Of a stretch of DNA of 64,000 nucleotides, positions 34,502-44,302 are shown in pieces. The stretch comes from Suipraeoptans intestinalis (GTDB taxonomy: Bacteria > Bacillota > Clostridia > Lachnospirales > Lachnospiraceae). A program made the position numbers and the translations under genes. The DNA lies in contig NZ_VULY01000018.1 of the NCBI RefSeq assembly GCF_009696485.1, forward strand, positions 124,001 through 188,000. The letters run 5' to 3'. The notes below the pieces were generated by a model. It did not search any database and was not told where the DNA came from. It saw nothing but the letters and a program-made list of their open reading frames with translations. Numbering within the stretch: the first letter of the stretch is position 1; each line of letters opens with the position of its first letter.

Positions 34502-36424
34502 CTAGATATCCAATTCTGCTTCCGCAGCATTTTCATAAATAAACGCTTTTCTCGGAGGAACTTCCGTCCCCATCAGCATCTCTGTCACTCCGGAAGCCAT
34601 TCTCGCATCTTCGATCTCTACCTGTTTCAGCACTCTCGTTTCCGGATTCAGTGTGGTATCCCACAACTGTTCCGCATCCATTTCTCCCAGTCCCTTATAC
34701 CTTTGCAGGGTAAATCCACCTTCATGTGTTCTTCTGTAAGTCTCCAGTGCCTTATCGTCATACAGATATTCTTCCTCACCTTTTTTTGGCATTACCTTAT
34801 AAAGAGGAGGCATGGCAATATAAATATGCCCTTCGTAGATCAGTTCCGGCATAAACCGATAGAATAAAGTCAGCAGTAGCGTAGAAATATGGGCGCCGTC
34901 CACATCTGCATCCGCCATGATGATGATCTTTCCGTACCGCAGCTTACTGATGTCAAAATCATTCCCATAGCCTTCGGAAAATCCGCACCCGAAGGCATTG
35001 ATCATCGACTTGATCTCTGCATTTGCCAGCACCTTGTCGATGCTTGCCTTTTCCACATTCAGAATCTTTCCACGAATCGGAAGGATCGCCTGATATTTCC
35101 TGTTTCGGGCCGTCTTTGCCGACCCTCCCGCAGAATCTCCCTCCACGATAAAGATCTCGCACTCTGCAGGAACCCTGCTTTCACAATTTGCAAGTTTTCC
35201 GTTGCTGTCAAAGGAGTATTTTTGCTTTACCAGAAGATTTGTTTTGGCCTTTTCTTCTGACCTCCTGATTTTTGCCGCCTTTTCCGCACAGGAGATCACC
35301 TTTTTCAATTGCTCCAGATTCCTGTCGAAATATCGGGGCACTTCCTCTCCGGTCACCTTACCGCACGCTTTTGCAGCGTCCGGATTGTCCAGCTTAGTCT
35401 TGGTCTGTCCTTCAAATCTGGGATCCGGATGTTTCAGGGAAATTACTGCCGTCATCCCGTTTCTGATATCTGCCCCGGTAAAATTGGCGTCTTTTTCTTT
35501 CAGGATCCCCAGCTCCCTGGCATATTGATTCATGATGGTGGTAAACGTCGTTTTAAATCCTGTCAGATGCGTTCCTCCTTCTGCATTGTAAATATTGTTG
35601 CAGAATCCCAGAACATTCTCATGGAACTCATTGACATACTGAAAGGCACCCTCTACTTCGATGCCTTCTGCTTCTCCTTTAAAATAAACGGGCGGATGAA
35701 TGGTCTCTTTTTTGGCATTCAGATCCCGGATAAAGCCCAGGATCCCTTCCGGTTCATGATAAACGACCGCCTCCGGTTCTGCTCCCCTTTTATCTGCAAA
35801 CAGAATCGTCAGCTTCGGATTCAAATAGGCTGTCTCGTGCAGCCTGCTTTTGACTTCTTCGCTTTTAAATTTCGTCTTTTCAAAAATCTGATCATCCGGT
35901 AAAAAGTTTACCTTTGTTCCTGTTTTTCTGCTTTTTCCCACCACCGGAAGAAGTCCGTTTTCCAGCGGGATGACCGGAGTCCCTCTTTCGTACCTGTCGT
36001 GAAAGATCTTTCCTTCCCGGCTGATCTGCACATCCATGTAGCAGGACAAGGCGTTGACTACAGAAGATCCTACCCCGTGAAGACCTCCGCTGGTCTTGTA
36101 GGCTTCTCCGTCAAATTTTCCGCCGGCATGCAAGGTCGTGTAGACGACCCGCGCCGCCGGAATTCCTGTACGGTGCAATTCTACCGGAACTCCCCTTCCG
36201 TCATCCTCCACCGTCACGGATCCGTCTGCTTCCAGCGTCACCCGGATATCGGAGCAATAGCCCGCCAAATGCTCATCTACCGCATTGTCTACGATCTCGT
36301 AGATCAGATGATGCAGGCCTTTGGTCGATACACTCCCGATATACATCCCCGGTCTTTTTCGTACTGCCTCCAGTCCTTCCAGCACGGTAATGCTCTCTGC
36401 ACCATACTCTTTCCTTGCCGCCAT
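34502..36424 (-). CDS. parE: Type II DNA topoisomerase subunit B, ParE-like
   Basis: 640 residues from ATG 36424. GHKL ATPase (RKRPGMYIGSVSTKGLHHLI, EIVDNAVDEHLAGYC, DDGRGVPVELHRTG, SGGLHGVGSSVVNAL), transducer and TOPRIM domains (EGDSAGGSAKTARNRKYQAI, PIRGKILNVEKA, DADVDGAHI). The open frame extends to 36619 but the predicted promoter lies within that extension. Called ParE rather than GyrB only because its partner lacks the GyrA box. Confidence 0.8.
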   Translation of the reverse strand: MAARKEYGAESITVLEGLEAVRKRPGMYIGSVSTKGLHHLIYEIVDNAVDEHLAGYCSDIRVTLEADGSVTVEDDGRGVPVELHRTGIPAARVVYTTLHAGGKFDGEAYKTSGGLHGVGSSVVNALSCYMDVQISREGKIFHDRYERGTPVIPLENGLLPVVGKSRKTGTKVNFLPDDQIFEKTKFKSEEVKSRLHETAYLNPKLTILFADKRGAEPEAVVYHEPEGILGFIRDLNAKKETIHPPVYFKGEAEGIEVEGAFQYVNEFHENVLGFCNNIYNAEGGTHLTGFKTTFTTIMNQYARELGILKEKDANFTGADIRNGMTAVISLKHPDPRFEGQTKTKLDNPDAAKACGKVTGEEVPRYFDRNLEQLKKVISCAEKAAKIRRSEEKAKTNLLVKQKYSFDSNGKLANCESRVPAECEIFIVEGDSAGGSAKTARNRKYQAILPIRGKILNVEKASIDKVLANAEIKSMINAFGCGFSEGYGNDFDISKLRYGKIIIMADADVDGAHISTLLLTLFYRFMPELIYEGHIYIAMPPLYKVMPKKGEEEYLYDDKALETYRRTHEGGFTLQRYKGLGEMDAEQLWDTTLNPETRVLKQVEIEDARMASGVTEMLMGTEVPPRKAFIYENAAEAELDI

Positions 36425-36469
36425 GATCTTCCACCCTTTCTCCTTGTTTTCTACTCTCACAGTTTCCAT

Positions 36470-36498
36470 ATCGTACCACAAAAAGAAAGCCCCGACAA
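36470..36498 (-). promoter_or_regulatory. Promoter of the parE-parC operon
   Basis: Minus-strand TTGTCG (36493-36498), 17-base spacer, TACGAT (36470-36475), about 45 bases before the parE ATG. Confidence 0.55.
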
Positions 36499-36527
36499 TT
36501 GTTATCGGAAATGTTTTGAAAATTCTA

Positions 36528-36556
36528 TTGACAGAATGACCGGTCTGTCCTACAAT
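36528..36556 (+). promoter_or_regulatory. Promoter of rpsT
   Basis: Consensus TTGACA (36528-36533), 17-base spacer, TACAAT (36551-36556), giving a leader of about 85 bases. Confidence 0.88.
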
Positions 36557-36568
36557 AAATTCGTGTGT

Positions 36569-36601
36569 TTCGTTAGAACGTCCGTGTCCGGATCTAACGA
36601 A
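36569..36601 (+). promoter_or_regulatory. Leader hairpin of rpsT
   Basis: Perfect 9-base arms TTCGTTAGA and TCTAACGAA with a 15-base loop that holds TCCG/CGGA, in the leader about 45 bases before the start codon. There is no T-run, so it is not a terminator; a target for S20 translational autocontrol is an inference. Confidence 0.6.
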
Positions 36602-36646
36602 CCGGACATTCAAAATCATGAATATAAGGTATTGGAGGTGGACAGA

Positions 36647-36910
36647 TTGGCTAACATCAAATCTGCAAAGAAGAGAATTTTAGTAAACGAAACAAAAGCT
36701 GCCAGAAACAAGGCAATTAAATCTAAAGTAAAGACTTACGTAAAAAAAGTTGAGTCAGCAGTTGCGAACAACGATGCAGAAGCTGCTGCTGTTGCTTTGA
36801 GAGAAGCAACCGTTGAGATCAACAAAGCAGGAAGCAAGGGTGTATATCACAAAAACACCTGCTCCAGAAAGATTTCTCGTCTTTCAAAAGCGGTCAACAA
36901 GATTTCTTAA
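36647..36910 (+). CDS. rpsT: 30S ribosomal protein S20, TTG start
   Basis: 87 residues. The protein reads (M)ANIKSAKKRILVNETKAARN and continues with the full S20 helical sequence to RKISRLSKAVNKIS. The start codon is TTG, seven bases after GGAGGTG (36634-36640); no in-frame ATG fits. S20 in Escherichia coli also begins with TTG, where it matters for autogenous control. Binds the 5' domain of 16S rRNA. Monocistronic with strong promoter and terminator. Confidence 0.95.
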   Translation: MANIKSAKKRILVNETKAARNKAIKSKVKTYVKKVESAVANNDAEAAAVALREATVEINKAGSKGVYHKNTCSRKISRLSKAVNKIS

Positions 36911-36935
36911 GAAGTATTTCTTACATAATAATAAC

Positions 36936-36969
36936 AAAAACAGCCATACCGTCACAATGGCTGTTTTTT
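36936..36969 (+). terminator. Terminator of rpsT
   Basis: AACAGCCAT / ATGGCTGTT hairpin followed by TTTTT, 26 bases after the stop. Confidence 0.93.
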
Positions 36970-37006
36970 ATTTTGTCTGGAAAACCTGTCCTCCGGTTTC
37001 CCACAG

Positions 37007-37043
37007 AAAAGGAGGCTGCTCCCATCCGGGACATCCTCCTTTT
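37007..37043 (-). terminator. Terminator of the cstA-like gene
   Basis: Minus-strand AAAAGGAGG pairs with CCTCCTTTT, with an inner TCCC/GGGA pairing. Confidence 0.75.
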
Positions 37044-37071
37044 CAAATCCTGATCTTCTTCAGGTTATTTT

Positions 37072-38511
37072 TTATTTTTTCTGCTGTAAAGCCGGAAGCA
37101 GTCCTTTGACGAAAAACAATACCGTCAGAAGCAGCGCCACGCAGATCCCTACCGGATATCCGATGGAAGTACTCAGCTTAAATCCTTCTTCTGCGATCAG
37201 GATATAGGTTACGCTGACTGCCGACATAAAGGCGGCCGGAATGGCGGCGATCAGACTGTATCCAGGATGTTTCCCGCTTTTTACCAGGTAGGCTGCGCCT
37301 GCCCAAAGTGCGATCATGGCCAATGTCTGATTGGACCAGGAGAAGTATCTCCATACCACGCTGTAATCTATAAAGGAGATCAAATATCCCAAAAGAAGAA
37401 GCGGCGCGGATAAAAGGAGCCTCTTTTTCGTATCCTTCTGATCAATATGAAACCAGTCTGCAATGGTCAGTCTGGCACTTCTAAACGCCGTATCTCCGGA
37501 AGTAATGGGGCAGGCGATCACGCCGATCATAGCCAAAACTCCTCCCAAGGGTCCTAAAAGAGAGATGGACATATTGTACACTGTCGTAGAATTTCCACCG
37601 CCCGCCTCCAGAAGTCCTGTCATCAGCCCTCCTGTCTTGTTATAAAAGGCACAGCCGGCTGCCGCCCAGATCAGAGCGATCACTCCCTCTGCCACCATGG
37701 CTCCATAAAAGATCCTGCGGCCCTGTTTTTCTGAAGTCAGACATCTTGCGATCATTGGCGACTGGGTCGCATGAAAACCGGAGATCGCGCCACAGGCAAC
37801 TGTAATAAACATCAGAGGCCAGATAGGCTTTCCGGCCGGATGGAGATTTTTCAGGGTGATTTCCATCATCGGCCTCGTCCCGCTGTGAAAGATCGTAGCA
37901 CCTGCAATCCCCACTGCCATAATGATCAGGCAGATTCCGAAAATGGGATACAGCTTTCCGATGATCTTGTCGATCGGCAGCATGGTCGCCAGGAAATAAT
38001 ATACCAGAATGATAATGGTCCATACACGCACATCCAGTATGTCCGGCGTAAGGATGGCCAAAAGCCCTGCCGGTCCCACCATAAACACGACTCCTACCAT
38101 GACCAGAAGGATCACGGAAAATACCCGCATGACCTGCTTCATTCCGCCTCCCAGATAGGTGCCTACAATTTCCGAAATGCTTGCACCGTCATTACGGATG
38201 GAAAGCATACCGCTTAGAAAATCGTGAACCGCTCCTGCAAAAATGGTTCCCAGAACGATCCATAAAAATACAGAAGGCCCCCAGATCGCCCCGGACAGCG
38301 CCCCGAAAATGGGCCCCAGTCCCGCAATATTCAACAGCTGGATCAAAAAGGCACGCCACGGCTTCATGGGCACATAGTCCACTCCGTCCGGATGCGCCAC
38401 ACACGGCGTCTTTCTGTCATCCGGCGCAAATATTTTCTCAACCAACACTCCGTAGGTGAAATACCCTACGATCAACGCCAGCAAACACACAAAAAATGAA
38501 ATCATCTGCAT
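37072..38511 (-). CDS. CstA-family carbon starvation / pyruvate transporter
   Basis: 479 residues with about thirteen membrane segments. CstA family: DGVDYVPMKPWRAFLIQLLN, IAGLGPIFGALSGAIWGP, FAGAVHDFLSGMLSIRNDGA and CPITSGDTAFRSARLTIADW. Characterised members take up pyruvate or peptides in starvation; the short form here lacks the long C-terminal tail of the Escherichia coli protein. It stands alone with a terminator at 37007-37043. No convincing promoter seen in 38512-38600. Confidence 0.88.
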   Translation of the reverse strand: MQMISFFVCLLALIVGYFTYGVLVEKIFAPDDRKTPCVAHPDGVDYVPMKPWRAFLIQLLNIAGLGPIFGALSGAIWGPSVFLWIVLGTIFAGAVHDFLSGMLSIRNDGASISEIVGTYLGGGMKQVMRVFSVILLVMVGVVFMVGPAGLLAILTPDILDVRVWTIIILVYYFLATMLPIDKIIGKLYPIFGICLIIMAVGIAGATIFHSGTRPMMEITLKNLHPAGKPIWPLMFITVACGAISGFHATQSPMIARCLTSEKQGRRIFYGAMVAEGVIALIWAAAGCAFYNKTGGLMTGLLEAGGGNSTTVYNMSISLLGPLGGVLAMIGVIACPITSGDTAFRSARLTIADWFHIDQKDTKKRLLLSAPLLLLGYLISFIDYSVVWRYFSWSNQTLAMIALWAGAAYLVKSGKHPGYSLIAAIPAAFMSAVSVTYILIAEEGFKLSTSIGYPVGICVALLLTVLFFVKGLLPALQQKK

Positions 38512-38689
38512 TCCCTCCTCTTTTTTGTTCTTACAAGCAAATAACTCTTTATTATGTCTATCTATAGTTTAACACACTTTTTTCTTTCCGATGCCTGTCC
38601 ATTTTTAACCGATTTCCGCTCCTGATATTAAAATACATCCTATCCCGGAGGATGCTTCCTGTTGCATATCTTTTGCTCTTTTTGCTTCC

Positions 38690-38740
38690 AAAAAAAGAAG
38701 GATCTGTAAGAGAGTCTTTTCCTTCTTCCAAATCCTTCTT
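38690..38740 (-). terminator. Terminator downstream of ilvC
   Basis: On the minus strand AGAAGGAT (38732-38739) pairs with ATCCTTCT (38696-38703) and is followed by a run of T. The loop is long (28 bases). Confidence 0.7.
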
Positions 38741-38788
38741 GCTTTTTAGCTTTTTAGCTTTTTAGCTTTTTTGCTTTTTAGCTTTTTT
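38741..38788. repeat. Tandem repeat, six copies of an 8-mer
   Basis: GCTTTTT followed by A or T, repeated six times without interruption (A, A, A, T, A, T). It lies between the ilvC stop and its terminator. A candidate slippage-prone repeat. Confidence 0.9.
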
Positions 38789-38867
38789 ATTTTCTTACTT
38801 CTATTTTATTGCTTTCCACCTTGTCTCTTCTGATCTCCCGTGAAAGAAACATCCTTCTGTCTGACTC

Positions 38868-39899
<1,032 letters not shown>

Positions 39900-39910
39900 C
39901 TAAAATTCTC

Positions 39911-40408
39911 TTAATCGATATAGGTCACATCTTTCATCCCTCTTGCAAGCCCCGTAATTCCGGTCCTTGCAATCTCCAGGATTTCATGACCATCCAAAAG
40001 GTTTAAAAACGCATCCAGTTTTGACTGGTTTCCCGTCAGTTCCACCATGAGAGATTCTTTTTCCACATCCACGATCTTCGCCCGGAAAATCCCTGCGATG
40101 GAAATGATCTCCGCCCTTTCAGCGGCGTTGGCACGAACCTTCACCATGATCAGCTCGCGGAACACTGACGTTTCCGGCTTCAGCACTTTGATCTCGATAA
40201 TGTCCTCCAGTTTCCTGACCTGCTTTTCAATCTGCGCAAGGATCAGCTCATCTCCGCTTGCCACGATGATGATACGGGTAAATCTGGGGTCCGCCGTCAG
40301 TCCTGCCGTAATGCTGTCAATGCTGTATCCTCTTCTGCTGAACAGTCCTGAGATCCGGCTTAACACTCCGGGATTGTTGTCTACCAACAATGAATATACT
40401 CTCTGCAT
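39911..40408 (-). CDS. ilvN: Acetolactate synthase small (regulatory) subunit
   Basis: 165 residues from the ATG at 40408, behind GAGGTGG. N-terminal ACT domain with VDNNPGVLSRISGLFSRRGY and a C-terminal ALS_ss_C domain. It confers valine feedback inhibition on the catalytic subunit. No ilvB is adjacent, so the large subunit must be encoded elsewhere; ilvN-ilvC alone form this operon. Confidence 0.95.
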   Translation of the reverse strand: MQRVYSLLVDNNPGVLSRISGLFSRRGYSIDSITAGLTADPRFTRIIIVASGDELILAQIEKQVRKLEDIIEIKVLKPETSVFRELIMVKVRANAAERAEIISIAGIFRAKIVDVEKESLMVELTGNQSKLDAFLNLLDGHEILEIARTGITGLARGMKDVTYID

Positions 40409-40471
40409 ATTCCACCTCTTTCCTTTCTTTTTTCGGTGTCGGGTTTCCTTTTTGAAACCCTCAGTGCATAA

Positions 40472-40513
40472 AACAGAGTGCGTTCTGTTTTTAATATAGC
40501 AACACACTCTGTT
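40472..40513. promoter_or_regulatory. Inverted-repeat operator at the ilvN promoter
   Basis: AACAGAGTGCG (40472-40482) and CACACTCTGTT (40503-40513) are complementary at 10 of 11 positions. One arm lies in the promoter spacer and the other just downstream of the -10, so the pair flanks the -10 box. Since one arm is upstream of the transcription start it cannot act as a leader hairpin of this transcript; a two-site operator is more likely. Confidence 0.6.
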
Positions 40514-40521
40514 CTTGTCAA
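40493..40521 (-). promoter_or_regulatory. Promoter of ilvN-ilvC
   Basis: Minus-strand TTGACA (40516-40521), 17-base spacer, TATATT (40493-40498). Confidence 0.85.
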
Positions 40522-40597
40522 GATATCTTCTTGCGATTTTTTGTTTTTCTTTTTCGCGTTTCTTTCTGACAAAGGATGCTCTGCCTTCCGGCAGCCT

Positions 40598-42136
40598 TTA
40601 TCTAAGCAAAAGGGAAGTCCCCGTCATCTCCCCGGGCTGCTCCATTCCCATCAGATCGATCAGAGTCGGCGCGATATCCGCCAGACAGCCTCCCTCCTTC
40701 AGTCCGTATCCCTCTCCTGCGTTCACCAGGATAAAAGGCACCGGATTGGTGGTATGGGCGGTAAATGGTTCTCCTGTTTCTTCATCGATCAGCTGCTCTG
40801 CGTTTCCGTGGTCGGCACATAAAAACATTTGTCCATCTACCTCCTGCAAAGCCTCCACGGTTTTTCCCACGCACGCATCCACCGCTTCAATCGCTTTGAT
40901 GGCGGCGCTCTCCACTCCGGTATGCCCTACCATGTCCGGATTGGCAAAATTGATTATGATCACATCATACTTCTGGGAACGGATCGCCTCTGTCAGCCTG
41001 TCGCAGACTTCATAGGCGCTCATCTCCGGTTTCTGGTCATACGTAGCCACCTTGGGAGATTTTACTAGAATCCTTTCCTCTCCCACATTGGGCTCCTCCA
41101 CTCCTCCGTTAAAGAAAAAGGTCACATGCGCGTACTTCTCTGTCTCGGCGATCCTGGCCTGTGTCATGTGATGTTCTGCCAAAAATTCTCCAAACGTATG
41201 GGTGATCTCTTCTTTTACAAAGGCCACTTCTTTATTGGGAATGGTCACGTCATACTCTGTAAAGCATACGAAAGTGGTCCGGATCCGTTCTTTTCTGTCA
41301 AATCCTGTAAAGTCTTCCTGACAAAAGGCTCTTGTGATCTCTCTGGCTCTGTCCGGTCTGAAATTAAAGAATACGACAGAATCCCCGTCTTCTACACATC
41401 CCACCGGTGTTCCGTTCTTCTCCACCACCGAGGGAACCATAAATTCGTCTGTAACGCCGTTTTCGTAAGAGGCTCCTATTCCGGCTACTGGATCCTGGAT
41501 CTTTTCTCCCTGTCCTTTTACCATGGCCAGGTAGGCTTTTTCCACCCTGTCCCAGCGGTTGTCCCGATCCATTGCATAGTAGCGTCCCGAAACACTGGCA
41601 ACCTTGCCGACTCCTGTTTTTTTCATCTGTTCACACAATTCTGCCACAAACTCCCTGCCGGAAGAAGGAGGCGTATCCCTTCCATCCAGAAAGCAATGCA
41701 CATAGACGTTTTCTACCTGCTCCCGCTTTGCCAGTTCCAGAAGTCCGTAAATATGCTCCTGGTGGCTGTGAACACCTCCGTCAGAAACCAGTCCCATCAG
41801 GTGAAGGGATTTTCCGTTTTCCCGGGCAGCCCTGCATGCTTTTTTCAAGACAGGATTTTCAAAAAAATCTCCGTCCTGAATGGATTTTGTGATCTTGGTC
41901 AACTCCTGGTACACGATACGCCCTGCGCCCATATTCAGATGCCCCACTTCTGAGTTCCCCATCTGTCCGTCGGGAAGTCCTACGGCCAGTCCGCTGGCAT
42001 TTCCTTTTACAAACGGACAGGTAGCCATCAACCGGTCCATCACCGGCGTCTTGCCTTCCGCCACGGCGTTCCCTTCTTTTTTTTCATTCAGGCCGTAGCC
42101 ATCCAGGATCATTAATACTGTAGGTTTCTTTTTCAT
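40598..42136 (-). CDS. gpmI: 2,3-bisphosphoglycerate-independent phosphoglycerate mutase
   Basis: 512 residues. Interconverts 3- and 2-phosphoglycerate using two manganese ions. MILDGYGLN near the start gives metal ligands, GQMGNSEVGHLNMGAGR carries the catalytic serine, LDGRDTPPSSG is a substrate motif, and CADHGNAEQ near the C-terminus gives further metal ligands. Last of the glycolytic set; separated from tpiA by a terminator hairpin but no separate promoter is obvious. Confidence 0.97.
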   Translation of the reverse strand: MKKKPTVLMILDGYGLNEKKEGNAVAEGKTPVMDRLMATCPFVKGNASGLAVGLPDGQMGNSEVGHLNMGAGRIVYQELTKITKSIQDGDFFENPVLKKACRAARENGKSLHLMGLVSDGGVHSHQEHIYGLLELAKREQVENVYVHCFLDGRDTPPSSGREFVAELCEQMKKTGVGKVASVSGRYYAMDRDNRWDRVEKAYLAMVKGQGEKIQDPVAGIGASYENGVTDEFMVPSVVEKNGTPVGCVEDGDSVVFFNFRPDRAREITRAFCQEDFTGFDRKERIRTTFVCFTEYDVTIPNKEVAFVKEEITHTFGEFLAEHHMTQARIAETEKYAHVTFFFNGGVEEPNVGEERILVKSPKVATYDQKPEMSAYEVCDRLTEAIRSQKYDVIIINFANPDMVGHTGVESAAIKAIEAVDACVGKTVEALQEVDGQMFLCADHGNAEQLIDEETGEPFTAHTTNPVPFILVNAGEGYGLKEGGCLADIAPTLIDLMGMEQPGEMTGTSLLLR

Positions 42137-42176
42137 TCCAAATTCCTCTTATTTCCTTCTTCTTGTAAGCTTCTTT

Positions 42177-42211
42177 TAAAACAGGACCGCTGTACAATCC
42201 AGCGGTCCTGT
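42177..42211 (-). terminator. Hairpin between tpiA and gpmI
   Basis: Perfect 12-base arms ACAGGACCGCTG and CAGCGGTCCTGT with a 7-base loop; on the minus strand a short TTT follows. Probably partial termination so that gpmI is transcribed less than pgk-tpiA. Confidence 0.8.
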
Positions 42212-42250
42212 ATCAGCTCTCTTACTGCCCTTGCAGCCGTTGCTTCTTCT

Positions 42251-43000
42251 TTATCTGTAATTTACGATCTTTCCGAATTCTTCCTTCAGGGAAGCTCCGC
42301 CTACCAGACCTCCGTCAATATCTGCCTGGGCGAACAATTCGGCCGCATTTCCTCCGTTTACGGAGCCGCCGTACTGAATACGGATCGCTTCTGCAGTCGC
42401 GTCGTCATACATTTCCCTGATACACTGACGGATCCCTGCGCAAACCTCTTCTGCCTGCTCTGTGGTAGCGGTCTTTCCGGTTCCGATCGCCCAGATGGGT
42501 TCATAGGCGATCACTGCCTTCTGTGCCTGTTCTGCCGTGATCCCAAGGAATCCCACCTTTACCTGCTGACGGATAAAGTCCATGGTCACACCCTGCTCTC
42601 TCTGCTCCAGCGTCTCTCCACAGCACATGATAGGTGTGATCCCGTGTTCAAACGCCTTGTGCATCTTTTTGTTGACGGTCAGATCTGTCTCCGCAAAATA
42701 TTCTCTGCGCTCAGAATGACCCAGAACCACATATTCTACTCCTGCATCTGTCAGCATAGCCGGAGAGATCTCTCCTGTATAGGCTCCGCTTTCCTCAAAA
42801 TACATGTTTTCTGCGCCCACCTTGATATTGCTTCCTTTACAAGCTTCCACCACCGAAATGATGTCAATCGCAGGTACGCAAAATACCACATCTACCTCGT
42901 CACTTGCCACCAGTGGCTTCAGCATCTCCACCAGCTTTACCGCCTGACTTGGCGTCTGGTTCATCTTCCAGTTCCCTGCTACGATCTTTCTTCTTGCCAT
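42251..43000 (-). CDS. tpiA: Triosephosphate isomerase
   Basis: 249 residues. [10 protein letters not shown] holds the catalytic Lys, [11 protein letters not shown] the catalytic His and [17 protein letters not shown] the catalytic Glu with the mobile loop. It follows pgk by 15 bases. Confidence 0.98.
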   Translation of the reverse strand: MARRKIVAGNWKMNQTPSQAVKLVEMLKPLVASDEVDVVFCVPAIDIISVVEACKGSNIKVGAENMYFEESGAYTGEISPAMLTDAGVEYVVLGHSERREYFAETDLTVNKKMHKAFEHGITPIMCCGETLEQREQGVTMDFIRQQVKVGFLGITAEQAQKAVIAYEPIWAIGTGKTATTEQAEEVCAGIRQCIREMYDDATAEAIRIQYGGSVNGGNAAELFAQADIDGGLVGGASLKEEFGKIVNYR

Positions 43001-43015
43001 GTTTTTTCTCCTTCT

Positions 43016-44209
43016 CTATTTGTCATTTGCCGCTGCCACTCCGGGAAGCTCCTTGCCTTCCAAAAATTCCAGAGAGGCTCCGCCTCCGGTGGAAATGTGA
43101 GTCATCTTGTCTCCATATCCCAGCTGGTTTACAGCCGCCGCTGAGTCTCCGCCGCCGATAATGGTGGTGGCCTCCGTCTGCGCCAGCGCCTTTGCTACCG
43201 CCTCTGTACCGTGTGCAAAATTCGGCATCTCAAAACAGCCCATGGGACCGTTCCACACGACCGTTCTGGCATCCTGTACGGCGTCGCAGAAGGATTTGAC
43301 AGTCAGCGGTCCGATATCCAGTCCTTCCCAGCCCTCCGGGATCTCTCCTTCTTTTACGACCTGTCTGTTGGCGTCATTGGAAAAGTCGTCTGCGATCACG
43401 TTGTCCAAAGGCAATAACAGGTTCACACCCTTTTCCTTTGCTTTCTGGATCATATTCCGTGCGTATTCACAATAGTCTTCCTCCAGAAGGGATTTTCCGA
43501 CACTGCCCCCTTTTGCCTTCGCAAAAGTATAGGCCATGCCGCCTCCGATGATCAGCGTATCTACTTTATCCAGAAGGTTCTCGATCACGGAAATCTTGCT
43601 GGACACCTTGGCTCCGCCCAGGATCGCAACAAAAGGTCTCTCCGGATTGTTCACCGCATTTCCCAGGAAATCAATTTCTTTCTGCATCAGATATCCAACC
43701 ACTGCCGTTTCTACAAACTGGGTGACTCCCACGTTAGAGCAATGCGCCCTGTGGGCCGTTCCAAACGCGTCATTTACAAAGATGTCGCACAAAGAAGCCA
43801 ATTCTTTGCTAAATGCTTCTCCGTTCTTCGTTTCTTCCGCTCTGTATCTGGTGTTCTCAAGCAGTACTACGTCTCCGTCTTTCATGGCCGCCACTGCTTT
43901 TTTCGCTTCCTCTCCTACAACTTCTTTATCCGCCGCAAATACTACCTCTTTGTCAAGAAGCTGGGACAGACGCACGGCAACCGGCGCCAGCGAAAGCTCC
44001 GGAACCGGCTCTCCCTTTGGTTTCCCCAGATGAGAACAAAGAATCACCCTTCCCCCGTCTGTGATCAGCTTCTGAATCGTAGGAAGTGCCGCAACCAGAC
44101 GGTTTTCATCCGTGATCTTTCCGTCGATCAGAGGCACATTAAAATCACAGCGGACCAGCACACGTTTCCCCTTTACCTGAATATCGTCGATCGATTTTTT
44201 ATTCAGCAT
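43016..44209 (-). CDS. pgk: Phosphoglycerate kinase
   Basis: 397 residues. N-terminal [20 protein letters not shown] and the [10 protein letters not shown] motif; C-terminal nucleotide-binding [20 protein letters not shown]. Makes ATP and 3-phosphoglycerate. Preceded by a terminator after gapA and followed by tpiA. Confidence 0.98.
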   Translation of the reverse strand: MLNKKSIDDIQVKGKRVLVRCDFNVPLIDGKITDENRLVAALPTIQKLITDGGRVILCSHLGKPKGEPVPELSLAPVAVRLSQLLDKEVVFAADKEVVGEEAKKAVAAMKDGDVVLLENTRYRAEETKNGEAFSKELASLCDIFVNDAFGTAHRAHCSNVGVTQFVETAVVGYLMQKEIDFLGNAVNNPERPFVAILGGAKVSSKISVIENLLDKVDTLIIGGGMAYTFAKAKGGSVGKSLLEEDYCEYARNMIQKAKEKGVNLLLPLDNVIADDFSNDANRQVVKEGEIPEGWEGLDIGPLTVKSFCDAVQDARTVVWNGPMGCFEMPNFAHGTEAVAKALAQTEATTIIGGGDSAAAVNQLGYGDKMTHISTGGGASLEFLEGKELPGVAAANDK

Positions 44210-44249
44210 ACCAAATCCTCCTCTAACTGCTTTTGTTGTTTGATAACGT

Positions 44250-44285
44250 AAAAGGAATCCGGTCCACTGTGACCGGACCCCTTTT
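44250..44285 (-). terminator. Terminator between gapA and pgk
   Basis: On the minus strand the arms AAAAGGGGTCCGGTC and GACCGGATTCCTTTT flank CACAGTG-type loop bases, followed by ACG. Probably partial, so that gapA is transcribed more than pgk-tpiA. Confidence 0.8.
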
Positions 44286-44302
44286 GAGTCTTCCTAAATA
44301 CT

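Larger units (their letters stand above)
38512..38867. other. Intergenic region between the cstA-like gene and ilvC
   Basis: It contains the ilvC terminator (38690-38740) and a 48-base tandem repeat (38741-38788). The rest (38512-38690, 38789-38867) is A/T-rich with no recognisable gene. Confidence 0.75.

Noticed and set aside
32237-36424. Naming the topoisomerase pair gyrA/gyrB
   Set aside because: The QRRGGKG GyrA box is absent from the A subunit, so the ParC/ParE name fits better; final proof needs the rest of the genome.
40409-40597. T-box leader before ilvN
   Set aside because: No T-box sequence or terminator-antiterminator pair is seen; only a small GGGTTTC hairpin (40441-40460) without a T-run.
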